A stretch of DNA of 64,000 nt. Origin: Mesorhizobium sp. B2-1-8 (lineage in GTDB: Bacteria > Pseudomonadota > Alphaproteobacteria > Rhizobiales > Rhizobiaceae). The notes beneath the pieces were generated by a model, which did no database searches, was not told the origin of the DNA, and saw only the letters and a list, made by a program, of their open reading frames with translations. Shown here one piece after another: positions 17,439 through 25,926 of this stretch. Each line of letters starts with the position of its first letter. Within the stretch, counting starts at the first letter, position 1. The translations under genes and the position numbers were made by a program. The stretch spans positions 1,977,501 through 2,041,500 of the forward strand of contig NZ_CP083952.1 of NCBI RefSeq assembly GCF_006442545.2. Direction: 5' to 3'.

Positions 17439-18425
17439 TCAGCCGCGGAAGAGCGACAGGATCGACTGCGAGGAGCCGTTGGCGATCGACAGCGCCTGGA
17501 CGCCGAGCTGCTGCTGAACCTGCAGCGCCTGGAGGCGGGTCGATTCCTTGTTCATGTCGGCATCGACGAGCTGGCCGACGCCGCGATCGATGGAGTCCAT
17601 CAGGCTCGAGGTGAAGGTCTTCTGCAGGTCGATGGAGCTCTTGGCGGCGCCGAGCTTGGTGGCGGCGGTCGTCATGTCCTTGAGCGCGGCGTCGACAACC
17701 GTCATCATCTGCGAGATCTGGCTGTCGCTGGCGGCCGTGGTGCCCGAGAAGATGGCCAAGCTGGCGACCGAATAGGTGTCGGTGCCCGCTGCGGCAGCGC
17801 CCAGGGTCGGGGCCGAGGCCGATGTAACCGCTGCGCCAGTGGCGCCGAGGCGGTCTGTGTCCAGAATGCCCTTGGCGGTCGGTGCGGCGCCGGCGTCATA
17901 GAGCTTGATGCTTTCGACATTGACGTCGATCGTCGAAATCGAAACAGCGCCGGCGGCGCTACGGTTGAAAGCCGAAACCACTTTGACGTCGGCTGCCGTG
18001 CCCGAAGCCGTCGACACCGAAAGCATGTTGGTGCCCGAGAAGGTCGCGCCATCGGCGTAGGCCTTCAACTGATCCTGAAGCGCCTTGATTTCGACCTGGG
18101 TCTTTTCCTTGGAGGCGTCGGTCTGGCCGTAGGATGCGGTCAGCTTCTGCTGGATCGAGTTGATGGTGGTGATCGCGCTGCTCATGCCGGTGTAGGCGGT
18201 GTCGACCTTCGAGGCGCCGAGGCCGAGCGAGTCCGAAACGGTGGACATGGCCTGGTTGTCGGAGCGCATCGTGGTCGCGATCGACCAGTAGGCGGCGTTG
18301 TCCGAAGCCTGGGAGACGCGATAGCCCGTCGAAATGCGGGACTGGGTGGTGGCGAGGCTGTTCTGCGTGGCATTAAGGCTCTGCAGCGCCGTCAACGCGG
18401 CGGTGTTGGTCATGATACTGGCCAT
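17439..18425 (-). CDS. Flagellin (first copy)
   Basis: This 328-residue flagellin is flaA-like by position (directly after fliP). It starts MASIMTNTAALTALQSLNATQNSLATTQSRISTGYRVSQASDNAAYWSIATTMRSDNQ and ends VDADMNKESTRLQALQVQQQLGVQALSIANGSSQSILSLFRG. The ends are nearly identical to the neighbouring copy, while residues about 140-230 vary. Secretion is by the flagellar type III system without a signal peptide. The gene is preceded by a 242-base gap and a leader hairpin, and followed by a terminator. Regulation by FlbT and FlaF, encoded at 3.5-4.3 kb, is likely from family knowledge. Confidence 0.96.
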   Translation of the reverse strand: MASIMTNTAALTALQSLNATQNSLATTQSRISTGYRVSQASDNAAYWSIATTMRSDNQAMSTVSDSLGLGASKVDTAYTGMSSAITTINSIQQKLTASYGQTDASKEKTQVEIKALQDQLKAYADGATFSGTNMLSVSTASGTAADVKVVSAFNRSAAGAVSISTIDVNVESIKLYDAGAAPTAKGILDTDRLGATGAAVTSASAPTLGAAAAGTDTYSVASLAIFSGTTAASDSQISQMMTVVDAALKDMTTAATKLGAAKSSIDLQKTFTSSLMDSIDRGVGQLVDADMNKESTRLQALQVQQQLGVQALSIANGSSQSILSLFRG

Positions 18426-18460
18426 GGCTACTCGTACCTTGTTTTTACAGGTGTTTTTTG

Positions 18461-18481
18461 CATACCGGTTTGTCCGGTATG
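18461..18481 (-). promoter_or_regulatory. Leader hairpin of the first flagellin gene
   Basis: A perfect 8-base inverted repeat (CATACCGG / CCGGTATG) with a 5-base loop lies 36 bases upstream of the flagellin ATG. There is no T tract after it on the minus strand, so it is not a terminator. It may be an mRNA stability or FlbT-binding structure, or a DNA operator; sequence alone does not decide. Confidence 0.45.
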
Positions 18482-18667
18482 ACGGAGCGGCATCATGCCA
18501 ATGACCGTTGCGTTTGGGTCACCCGCCATCTGCGAGCGACTATGGCGGCGAGTCCCTACCAAAGGACTAAACTGGACGGTTAATCGAAAATAATTCGGAG
18601 AAAATTCGATGATGCTCGCGCCACCCGGTTCCTCGGGCGAGCGGTGCCTGATGTCGAGCGTGGGAGA

Positions 18668-19399
18668 TCAGGTGAAAGAGCGCACCAGGCTCCCGACGAG
18701 CAGGTTCCAGCCGTCGATCAGGACGAAGAACAGGATTTTGAACGGCAGCGACACGACCGTGGGCGGGAGCATCATCATGCCCATCGCCATGGTGATGGTG
18801 GCCACGATCAGGTCGATGACCAGGAATGGCAGCACGATCAGGAAGCCGATCTCGAAACCGCGCCGGATTTCGGAGATCATGAAGGCAGGCACCAGGATGC
18901 GCAGGTCGACCGTCTTCTTGGCAACAACCTGGCCGCGCTCGCGGGCGAGGTCGGCGAAAAGATCGAAGTCCTTGTCGCGCACATTGTGCAGCATGAAGGT
19001 GCGGAACGGATCGGAGATCTTCTCGAAGGCCTCGGTCTGGCTGATCTGGTTGTCCATCAGCGGCTTGACGCCGGTGTTCCACGCCTGATCGAAGGTCGGT
19101 GCCATGACATAGAAGGTCATGAACAGCGACAGCGAAATGAGGATGAGGTTCGCCGGTGTCGATTGCAGGCCAATGCCGGCACGCAGGATCGAGAAGGCGA
19201 TGACGAAACGGGTGAAACTGGTCACCATGATCAGCAGGCCCGGCGCCACCGACAGGACGGTAAGCAGGCCGAACATCTGAATGATGTAGCCGACGGTGGT
19301 GCCATCGGCTTTGCCGATGCCGCCAAGGTCCAGTTGCTGGGCCGCCGCGACGGAGGTGGCGGCACCGATCAGTACCGCGGCAAGAAGGAATTTTCTCAT
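18668..19399 (-). CDS. fliP: Flagellar export gate protein FliP
   Basis: FliP is the pore-forming core of the flagellar export gate and is made with a cleavable signal peptide (RKFLLAAVLIGAATSVAAAQ). The 243-residue protein shows the family stretches MFGLLTVLSVAPGLLIMVTSFTRFVIAFSILRAGIGLQSTPANLILISLSLFMTFYVMAPT and FKILFFVLIDGWNLLVGSLV. Its start overlaps the fliL stop by 4 bases, and it closes the flgB-...-fliP operon. Partner FliQ is at 2.8 kb; FliR is not in the window. Confidence 0.96.
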   Translation of the reverse strand: MRKFLLAAVLIGAATSVAAAQQLDLGGIGKADGTTVGYIIQMFGLLTVLSVAPGLLIMVTSFTRFVIAFSILRAGIGLQSTPANLILISLSLFMTFYVMAPTFDQAWNTGVKPLMDNQISQTEAFEKISDPFRTFMLHNVRDKDFDLFADLARERGQVVAKKTVDLRILVPAFMISEIRRGFEIGFLIVLPFLVIDLIVATITMAMGMMMLPPTVVSLPFKILFFVLIDGWNLLVGSLVRSFT

Positions 19400-19887
19400 T
19401 CGAGCAGCAATGTCCTGATAAGAATCTGTTTGACGTGCCCCTGACTGCGGATGGAGGCGCGTTCGTCGAGGTCGGCCTTCAGATGCTGGTAGCCGCTGGC
19501 ACCTTCGATCTGGTGCATCTTCAGGGTACGCACGAAAGCCAGAAGATCCTGCTGAATGTCCTCCGCCATGGTCGGCGGCTGCGGCGCGTCATAGACCACG
19601 GATACTTCCATCCTGATCCATGTATCCGCGGGCGAGGCGATATTGGTGGTGATCGGCGCCAGTGCGACCAGCGTCGGGCCTGTGCCCGGCTGTTGTGCGG
19701 CGGGCTGGGCGACCTTGCCCTCATTTTCAGGCGCAGCCGGCACCGATGGTGGTGCATCGACGCCTTTGAGATAGCCGCCTGACATCCAGCCCATGCCGAT
19801 GGCGGCGGCCGTCACCACGAGCAGCATGGCGCCTTGGATGGCAAGGGAAGGACCCTTGCGAGGCTGAACCTGTTCGACGTTGGCCAC
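19396..19887 (-). CDS. fliL: Flagellar basal-body associated protein FliL
   Basis: FliL is a single-pass inner-membrane protein that surrounds or supports the stator. The 163-residue form has one helix (LAIQGAMLLVVTAAAIGMGWMSGGYL) and a periplasmic SPFH-like domain ending KADLDERASIRSQGHVKQILIRTLLLE. The GTG at 19887 (MANVEQVQP) is preferred because GGAGAG lies 9 bases upstream; a GTG at 19911 in the same frame has no ribosome site. It overlaps fliP by 4 bases and follows flgH by 35. Confidence 0.88.
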   Translation of the reverse strand: MANVEQVQPRKGPSLAIQGAMLLVVTAAAIGMGWMSGGYLKGVDAPPSVPAAPENEGKVAQPAAQQPGTGPTLVALAPITTNIASPADTWIRMEVSVVYDAPQPPTMAEDIQQDLLAFVRTLKMHQIEGASGYQHLKADLDERASIRSQGHVKQILIRTLLLE

Positions 19888-19922
19888 GGTGTTTTGCTCT
19901 CCAATCCCCACAAGGCCAAGAA

Positions 19923-20630
19923 CTAGAACGGAAGAACCTGGTCGAGGACCTGCTGGCCATAGGCCGGTTGCTGGATCTCGGTGATGCGGCCGCGTCCGCC
20001 GTAGGAAATGCGCGCTTCGGCGATGCGTTCGTAGGGGATCGTGTTCTCGGCGCCGATATCGGCTGGGCGCACGATGCCGGCGATGGTCAGCACCCGGAGC
20101 TCGGCATTGACGCGCACTTCCTGCGACCCGGTGATCATCAGATTGCCGTTGGGCAAGACATCGGTGACGATGGCTGCCACATTGAGCTCAAGCGTTTCCG
20201 ACCGCTTGATCTCACCATCGGCGGTCGTGTCCGTCTGGGAGTTGAGCGCTCCAGAGCCCTTGCCGGCGGTGCTGAGCTTGTCCCATTGCGCGCTGATGTC
20301 ATAGCCAAGCTGCCGACTGGCGGTGCGGCTTCTGTCATTCTGGTTCTTGAAGTTGGCGCGGTCGTTGATGCTGATTTTGACGGTCAGGATGTCGCCTTGC
20401 GACAGCGCCCGCGGGTCGGTGAACAGTCGGCTCTGGCGGTCGTTCCACAGCGAGAACTTCTTTACCGGCTGCCGCGGCGTTTCCGGGTATTTATACAGCG
20501 AGCCGGTGTTGCCGACATCTATGCCGGAGCCGACCGGGGACAATGCCGGTTCCTTGCCGACGTCCTTGAGGTTGGTTCCGCAGCCGGACAGTGCTGCGAC
20601 CGCGCACAGGATGAGCATTCTGCGGATCAT
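19923..20630 (-). CDS. flgH: Flagellar L-ring lipoprotein FlgH
   Basis: FlgH forms the outer-membrane L ring. The 235-residue precursor has a lipoprotein signal with lipobox LSGC (lipidated Cys17). Family landmarks are SLWNDRQSRLFTDPRALSQGDILTVKISINDRANFKNQNDRSR, LELNVAAIVTDVLPNGNLMITGSQEVRVNAELRVLTIAGIVRPADI and AEARISYGGRGRITEIQQPAYGQQ. It overlaps motE by 4 bases. Together with FlgI (P ring) it makes the bushing of the motor. Confidence 0.97.
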   Translation of the reverse strand: MIRRMLILCAVAALSGCGTNLKDVGKEPALSPVGSGIDVGNTGSLYKYPETPRQPVKKFSLWNDRQSRLFTDPRALSQGDILTVKISINDRANFKNQNDRSRTASRQLGYDISAQWDKLSTAGKGSGALNSQTDTTADGEIKRSETLELNVAAIVTDVLPNGNLMITGSQEVRVNAELRVLTIAGIVRPADIGAENTIPYERIAEARISYGGRGRITEIQQPAYGQQVLDQVLPF

Positions 20631-21214
20631 GACGGATCTACCCTTCGGGCTGCGCTGGCCATGATGCCGGTAAGCGTCGCCGCCGCCTTCTGGTCCATTT
20701 CGTTGAGGATGACGCTGGCCTTGCGTGAATCGAGCTTCATCAGGATGGCCGCAGCGAGGTCGGCGTTGACGATCGCCAAGCGTTCGGCCGCCGCATCGGG
20801 CTTCATGCCGGCATAGATCTTGACGACGCCGTCCTCGGCCCGGGCCAGGAACACTTCACGCCGCTTCAGCCAGGTCTCGTATTCGGCCTTCTTTGCGTCC
20901 AGCGCCTTCATGCGCTCGTCGATGCCGGCCTGGAGCTGCTTCAACTCCTCGGCCTGCAGGGCATAGCGGCGATCGCGGGCGGCGTCGGCGATATTGGAGC
21001 AGAAGCGCTCGATCTCACTCTGGTCCGGCGTTTTCTCGCGCGTCAATTGCTGCGGCGCCACGGCGGGCTGTGCTCCGGGCAGAACCTGGCGAACCGCGTC
21101 CTCGCCGTGAGCGCGGCCGCCGAAGACGGACACGGCCGCGAGAGCCGCGGCCGCGAACAGGATGGCGCGAGCCCGGCGTCTTTCGTTGGGTGAGAGGGAA
21201 AGCATCATCGGCAT
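20627..21214 (-). CDS. motE: MotE, periplasmic chaperone of MotC
   Basis: In S. meliloti MotE is a periplasmic chaperone that stabilises MotC. This 195-residue protein has a signal peptide or anchor (ARAILFAAAALAAVSVFGGRAHG, to about residue 37) and a coiled-coil stretch rich in charged residues (about 75-125, ALQAEELKQLQAGIDERMKALDAKKAEYETWLKRR). The C-terminal part resembles the MgtE N-terminal domain (IYAGMKPDAAAERLAIVNADLAAAILMKLDSRKASVILNEMD). Position between flgI and flgH is the rhizobial arrangement. Confidence 0.9.
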   Translation of the reverse strand: MPMMLSLSPNERRRARAILFAAAALAAVSVFGGRAHGEDAVRQVLPGAQPAVAPQQLTREKTPDQSEIERFCSNIADAARDRRYALQAEELKQLQAGIDERMKALDAKKAEYETWLKRREVFLARAEDGVVKIYAGMKPDAAAERLAIVNADLAAAILMKLDSRKASVILNEMDQKAAATLTGIMASAARRVDPS

Positions 21215-21217
21215 CGC

Positions 21218-22459
21218 CTATTGGAGAACCAGATCGGCTTGCAGGGCGCCGGCCGACTTGATGCCTTGCAGGATGGCAATGATCCCGTCCGGCTTGACGC
21301 CGAGACGGTTGAGGCCGGAAACGAGGGTTTGCAGGTCGGGCCCGTCGAGCACGGCGACGCGGGCGTCGGGCCGGCTGGCATCGATGGCGGTGAACGGCTC
21401 GACGGCGGTTTCGCCCTTGGAGAAGGGTTCGGGCTGCACGACGCGCGGCGCTTCCGTGATGCGCACCGTCAGCGTGCCGTGACTGATGGCGACACGTGAG
21501 ATCTTGACGTCGTTGCCGATGACGATGGTGCCGGTGCGCTCGTCGATGACGACGCGGGCCGGCGTGTCGGACTCGACCACCAGATTCTCGATCTCGGCAT
21601 AGAAGCGGGCAGCCGAAACGCTCTTCGGCCGCCTGATCTGCACGGTTCGGGAATCGCGCTCGGCCGCCACGCGCATGCCGAAGCGCTGGGCAGTGTAGTC
21701 GTTGATCGCGTCGGCGATGCGGATGGCGGTCGAAAAATCGGGATTGCGCAATTGCAGCGTCAGCGTCGACTGGTCGTCGAACTCGGCCTTTACCTGCCGC
21801 TCGACTATGGCCCCGTTCGGCACGCGGCCGGCGGTCGGCACGCCTTGCGTCAATTGCTGGGCCTGACCCTGGGCGGTGAAACCGGAAACGATGACCGCGC
21901 CCTGGCCGACGGCGTATATCTCGCCGTCCGCCGCCTTCAGCGGCGTCATGATCAGCGTGCCGCCGGCAAGCGATGTGGCGTCGCCCATTGACGAAACATC
22001 GATGTCGATGCGGGCGCCCGATTGCACATAGGGCGGCATGTTGGCGGTGACGATGACGGCGGCGACATTCTTGGCGCGCGCGCTGCCGCCTTCGGTGGCG
22101 ATGCCGAGATTTTCGAGCATGGCACGGATCGATTGTTCAGTGAACGGCGAATTGCGCAGGCTGTCGCCGGATCCGGCCAGCCCGATGACAAGTCCGTAGC
22201 CGACGAGCTGGTTGTCGCGCGAGCTCTGTAGTTGCGCGATGTCCTTGATGCGCGAGGCGACCTGGCCTGGCGGCAGCGAACTCGGCCCCGGCGAAACGCG
22301 GAACATGCGCGTGGTGGTGGCCGGATCATATTCCGGATCGTCGTAGACACCGCCACTCCTGGCGGCGAGCTCTCGCTTGGCCTTGGGCGTCAAGCCATCG
22401 GCCAGCGCCGGCTGCAGGCCAAGTGCCGCCGCGAGCAGAAGGGCAAATGGGCGCATCAT
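21218..22459 (-). CDS. flgI: Flagellar P-ring protein FlgI
   Basis: FlgI builds the periplasmic P ring. The 413-residue precursor has a signal peptide (RPFALLLAAALGLQPALADG), with the family segments RIKDIAQLQSSRDNQLVGYGLVIGLAGSGDSLRNSPFTEQSIRAMLENLG and VVIDERTGTIVIGNDVKISRVAISHGTLTVRI. It ends in KPDGIIAILQGIKSAGALQADLVLQ. The start overlaps the flgA stop, so the two secreted P-ring proteins are translationally coupled. Confidence 0.97.
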   Translation of the reverse strand: MMRPFALLLAAALGLQPALADGLTPKAKRELAARSGGVYDDPEYDPATTTRMFRVSPGPSSLPPGQVASRIKDIAQLQSSRDNQLVGYGLVIGLAGSGDSLRNSPFTEQSIRAMLENLGIATEGGSARAKNVAAVIVTANMPPYVQSGARIDIDVSSMGDATSLAGGTLIMTPLKAADGEIYAVGQGAVIVSGFTAQGQAQQLTQGVPTAGRVPNGAIVERQVKAEFDDQSTLTLQLRNPDFSTAIRIADAINDYTAQRFGMRVAAERDSRTVQIRRPKSVSAARFYAEIENLVVESDTPARVVIDERTGTIVIGNDVKISRVAISHGTLTVRITEAPRVVQPEPFSKGETAVEPFTAIDASRPDARVAVLDGPDLQTLVSGLNRLGVKPDGIIAILQGIKSAGALQADLVLQ

Positions 22460-23007
22460 GAAGCGCCGACCTGGATGGTGCCGTCGGCCATCACCGTGCC
22501 GGAGAGGATCTTGCCGCTGTCGCTGTTGCGAACCTTGATGAAGTCGCCGGCCGAGCCCGGCTGCAAGGTCACGGCGGTGGCCGTTATCGTCAGCCCGCCG
22601 GCGACGAAGAAGACCTGCACGGCGGCACCCTGTTCGACCAGCCAGGCCTCGCGGATGGCGGCGGAAGGAATATAGCGGCCCGGCAGCAGCGTGCGCTTGG
22701 CAATCTTGCCCTGGAGTTCCTCGGAACGGGTCGCCACGGCATCCGGCTTGTGCTTGCCGGGGAGGAGGGTCACCTGCTTCAGGGCGCCGAGTTCGATCGT
22801 CTCGCCGGGATAGATGACGCGGTTGGGGATCAGCACGACCTCGCCGGCAGGCTGGTTGCTGGCGATCTGGGAGGTCGATTGGCCCGTCGATTGGCTTGCC
22901 GATTGACTCGTCGATTCCTGGGCGAAAGCCGGCATGCCGCCGGCCACCAGCGCAAGGGTCAGCGCGGCGCGGCGGAATGCTGAACAGGAGATCGGCATGG
23001 CCATCAT
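22456..23007 (-). CDS. flgA: P-ring assembly chaperone FlgA
   Basis: FlgA is a periplasmic chaperone for FlgI polymerisation. The 183-residue precursor has a signal peptide ending near AFAQ, then an unusual Ser/Gln/Thr-rich stretch (about residues 31-50, repeating STSQSASQSTGQS). The SAF-like domain follows (VLIPNRVIYPGETIELGALKQVTLLPG; LQGKIAKRTLLPGRYIPSAAIREAWLVEQG). Three Met codons crowd the start (23007, 23004, 22998), so the exact start is unsure. It lies 3 bases after flgG. Confidence 0.92.
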   Translation of the reverse strand: MMAMPISCSAFRRAALTLALVAGGMPAFAQESTSQSASQSTGQSTSQIASNQPAGEVVLIPNRVIYPGETIELGALKQVTLLPGKHKPDAVATRSEELQGKIAKRTLLPGRYIPSAAIREAWLVEQGAAVQVFFVAGGLTITATAVTLQPGSAGDFIKVRNSDSGKILSGTVMADGTIQVGAS

Positions 23008-23010
23008 CCG

Positions 23011-23799
23011 TTATCTGATGTTCTTGGAGACGACTGAGGCCATGTCGTCGGCGGCCTGGATTACCTTGGAGTTCATCTCATAGGCGCGCTGCGCCGAGAT
23101 CAGCTCGGTGATTTCCTTGACCGGATCGACATTGGAAGCCTCGAGATAGCCTTGCTGGATGGTGGCGAAGCCGGGATCGCCGGGCACGCCGACATTGGCC
23201 GGGCCGGAAGCCGTCGTTTCCTGGAACAGATTGTCGCCAAGCGGCGCGAGGCCGGCCTCGTTGGCGAAGTTGGCGATCTGAAGTTGGCCGAGCGTCTGCA
23301 GGTTGGTCTGGCCGTCGATGCGGGCGAAGACCTGACCGGTCTTGTTGACGATGACCTCGACCGCATTAGTCGGCACGGTGATGGCCGGAATGACACTGGC
23401 GCCGTCCACGGTCACCAACTGGCCGGTGGCGTTGGTGTTGAAGGCACCGGCGCGGCTGTAGAGCGTGCCGCCGTCGGCGCCTTCGATCTGGAACCAGCCC
23501 CTGCCGGTCAACGCCATGTCGAAACTGTTGCCGGTGCTGGTCAGCTCGCCCTGTGTGTGAACGTTGCGCACGGCGGTCGTCTTGACGCCGAGGCCGATCG
23601 AAACGCCTTCCGGCACCAGCGAGGCGTTGGAACGGTTCGGCACGCCTTGCGTGCGATCGACCTGGTAAAGCAGGTCGGAGAATTCGGCGCGCGCGCGCTT
23701 GTAGCCGGTGGTGTTGATGTTGGCGATGTTGTTGGCGATGACTTCCAGATTGGTCTGCTGGGCATTCATGCCGGTGGCTGCGATGGCGAGTGCTTTCAT
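23011..23799 (-). CDS. flgG: Flagellar distal rod protein FlgG
   Basis: FlgG forms the distal rod that crosses the periplasm. The 262-residue protein has the family N-terminus [46 protein letters not shown] and the C-terminal [38 protein letters not shown]. The length matches the family norm of about 262. It lies between fliE and flgA in the flgB operon. Confidence 0.97.
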   Translation of the reverse strand: MKALAIAATGMNAQQTNLEVIANNIANINTTGYKRARAEFSDLLYQVDRTQGVPNRSNASLVPEGVSIGLGVKTTAVRNVHTQGELTSTGNSFDMALTGRGWFQIEGADGGTLYSRAGAFNTNATGQLVTVDGASVIPAITVPTNAVEVIVNKTGQVFARIDGQTNLQTLGQLQIANFANEAGLAPLGDNLFQETTASGPANVGVPGDPGFATIQQGYLEASNVDPVKEITELISAQRAYEMNSKVIQAADDMASVVSKNIR

Positions 23800-23809
23800 G
23801 GCCTGCTCC

Positions 23810-24133
23810 TCAGATGCCCATGCGACTGACTTCGAGATAGGCCGAGACGACCTTGTCGCGGATGGCGACGGCGGTCTGCAGCGCCTGCTGGGCGCTCATC
23901 ACGGCATCGACCACCTGGCGGGCGTCGGCGTCGCCCTTGAGCGCCTGCATCGATACCTGCTCGGCATTCTGCATGGTGCTGACGGTGTTGGAAGCAGCCT
24001 GGCTCACCGCTTCGGCGAAGGAGGTGCCGAGGTTGCCCGATGCCGCCGACGCAACACCGCCCTGCAGCAGGTCGGTGGCTGTATCGCCCAGCCCAGGCTT
24101 CAGGTTAAGCGCGCCGATGCCGTTGACGATCAT
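23810..24133 (-). CDS. fliE: Flagellar hook-basal body junction protein FliE
   Basis: FliE connects the MS ring to the proximal rod. It is 107 residues long with the typical helices [71 protein letters not shown] in the C-terminal two thirds. The start overlaps the flgC stop by 4 bases, and flgG follows after 10 bases. Confidence 0.95.
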   Translation of the reverse strand: MIVNGIGALNLKPGLGDTATDLLQGGVASAASGNLGTSFAEAVSQAASNTVSTMQNAEQVSMQALKGDADARQVVDAVMSAQQALQTAVAIRDKVVSAYLEVSRMGI

Positions 24134-24546
24134 TGGTTCCTCATCAGGTCGATGGTCATTGAAATGAGGTCGCGCGCCTGCTTCACGACTTGCAGGTTGG
24201 CCTCGTAGGAGCGGTTGGCCTCGGTCATGTCGGCCATTTCGATCAGCACGTTGACATTGGGCATCTTGACGTAGCCCTTGTCGTCGGCGGCCTCGTTGCC
24301 GGGCTGGAATTCGATGGGAAAGTCGCTCGGGTCGCGGTCGATCGAGTTCACCTCAACCGTTGAGCTGCCGGAGGCCCGGTCGAGTTCGGAAACGAAGCTG
24401 ATGGTCTTGCGGCGATACGGGTCGGCGCCCGGCGTGGTGCCTGTCGACTGGGCGTTGGCGAGGTTTTCCGAAACCACGCGCAGGCGCTCGGACTGAGCGC
24501 CGAGGCCTGATGCTGCGACTTTGAGGGCTGCGGTCAGTGCGTCCAT
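24130..24546 (-). CDS. flgC: Flagellar proximal rod protein FlgC
   Basis: FlgC is a proximal rod subunit. The 138-residue protein starts [36 protein letters not shown] and ends with the rod-type helix [37 protein letters not shown]. It carries [12 protein letters not shown] just before the final helix. It lies 2 bases after flgB and overlaps fliE by 4. Confidence 0.97.
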   Translation of the reverse strand: MDALTAALKVAASGLGAQSERLRVVSENLANAQSTGTTPGADPYRRKTISFVSELDRASGSSTVEVNSIDRDPSDFPIEFQPGNEAADDKGYVKMPNVNVLIEMADMTEANRSYEANLQVVKQARDLISMTIDLMRNQ

Positions 24547-24548
24547 GG

Positions 24549-24929
24549 TCAGCTCTTCACCGCCATCATCATCATTGAGTGGAATGCCTTGACGATGGCC
24601 GTGTTGAGCTCGAAGGAGCGGCGTACTTCGCCGGCCTTGAGAAGCTGGTCTTCAAGCACGACCGTGTTCTTGGACGGCATGATCACGCCATCGTCTTCCT
24701 GCGGCTTGATGGTGAAGCCGGCATTGGTGGCAGCACTGCCGAGATGGCCGGGCTCGGTGATCTGGAGCGACACCGCGGTGCGGTCGAGCACCTTCTCGAA
24801 CGGCTCGACATCGTTTGCCGTGTAGCCCGGCGTGTTGGCATTTGCGATGTTGCCGGCGACCGCCGACTGACGCACAGACAGCCACTGCGCTTGCTTGGCG
24901 GCGAGATCGAAAAGGGAAACGGGCTCCAT
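24549..24929 (-). CDS. flgB: Flagellar proximal rod protein FlgB
   Basis: FlgB is a proximal rod subunit and the first gene of the long operon that runs to fliP. The 126-residue protein reads [48 protein letters not shown] and ends with [21 protein letters not shown]. The ATG at 24929 has GGAGA upstream. The 163 bases up to the next upstream gene stop (25093) are expected to hold the operon promoter unless it is read from fliI. Confidence 0.96.
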   Translation of the reverse strand: MEPVSLFDLAAKQAQWLSVRQSAVAGNIANANTPGYTANDVEPFEKVLDRTAVSLQITEPGHLGSAATNAGFTIKPQEDDGVIMPSKNTVVLEDQLLKAGEVRRSFELNTAIVKAFHSMMMMAVKS

Positions 24930-25092
24930 GGGAATCTCCGGGCATGTGCCCAAAGACTAGGCCGCCAGTCTTGCGCGGACCTTGCGGACGGTCGCTAGAG
25001 TATGACAGCGAAAAATATGAGGCGGTTTTCGGACGGCATCTTGCTCCGTCTTTTTGGACTTGGATCCGGCTCGGGGCAAAGCCGAAACAGCC

Positions 25093-25926
25093 TTACCTGG
25101 AAAGCTCGATCACCTGGTTGGCGCTGGTGAGCATGACCCATTTGCCATTGCGCTGCTCGATCGCCGATACCTTGCTGGAATCCGGCAGCGTCGAACCCCG
25201 CTGGACCATCCACAGGCCGGTGTCGTCCTCGATCATGGCGCGGCCGTTGGCGACATGGACCATGCGGAACTTCGCGATGTCGGCGGGGAAGGGCTGATCG
25301 CCGGGCGGCTCCGTTCTGGAATCGTCCTGCACCGTGCCGGTGGCAAGCAGGTCGACGTTGGTGTTGGGAACGTCCTTGGCTGTCAGTGGCGCGCTGCGCG
25401 CGGAAACCACGCCGCCGCCCGCACGTCCCGAATTGGTGCCTGTGCCGCCGAACTTGATCGCCTGCACGCCGAACTGGTCCTGATTGAAGAAAATGTACCA
25501 GGGAAACAGGGCGCAGGTCAGGCCGAGCGTGATGCCGAGCGCGGCGATGACGACGTCGGCGCGACGGTCCGCCTTCTTGCCCAGTCTGGGGAATTGCGGC
25601 TTTGGCGGCTGCGGCCATTCGGTGGCGGCGAACAGGCCATCGATCAGCGATTCGCGGCTTGCCTGCGTCATCTCGGGAGCATCGACGCCGGGAACCACAT
25701 GCGTTGAGGAAAGGGCGGTCCGACCAAGAACAGTTTCGGATCTGGGGAGAGCCGGTTTGACGGCCCTGGCCAGAACAGCCGCGGTCCTGGCAGCCATGGC
25801 GCCAACGGCGTTTGCCTTGGCGACCCTGGCCTCCTCCGCTCGAGCCTGCTCCGCGGCGTTCGCCTCGGCGATCATCTCGTTCAGGAGGCGCTCGGTGTAC
25901 TGGCGTTCAGTCTCCTGGTTCGGCAT
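25093..25926 (-). CDS. Uncharacterised membrane protein of the flagellar cluster, downstream of fliI
   Basis: This 277-residue protein of unknown function starts inside the last 20 bases of fliI. The N-terminal 120 residues are cytoplasmic in character, charged and Ala-rich (TERLLNEMIAEANAAEQARAEEARVAKANAVGAMAAR). One membrane helix follows near residues 123-145 (VVIAALGITLGLTCALFPWYIFF). The C-terminal 130 residues are probably periplasmic and include a compact beta-like repeat of the kind NGRAMIEDDTGLWMVQRGS and EQRNGKWVMLTSANQVIEL. The place is that of fliJ in enterobacteria, but the size and the membrane helix argue against FliJ. The linkage suggests a role specific to rhizobial flagella. 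Confidence 0.8.
   Translation of the reverse strand: MPNQETERQYTERLLNEMIAEANAAEQARAEEARVAKANAVGAMAARTAAVLARAVKPALPRSETVLGRTALSSTHVVPGVDAPEMTQASRESLIDGLFAATEWPQPPKPQFPRLGKKADRRADVVIAALGITLGLTCALFPWYIFFNQDQFGVQAIKFGGTGTNSGRAGGGVVSARSAPLTAKDVPNTNVDLLATGTVQDDSRTEPPGDQPFPADIAKFRMVHVANGRAMIEDDTGLWMVQRGSTLPDSSKVSAIEQRNGKWVMLTSANQVIELSR

Noticed and set aside
25093..25926. Reading the gene after fliI as fliJ
   Set aside because: It is about twice the FliJ length and has a membrane helix and a beta-rich C-terminal domain, unlike the coiled-coil FliJ.
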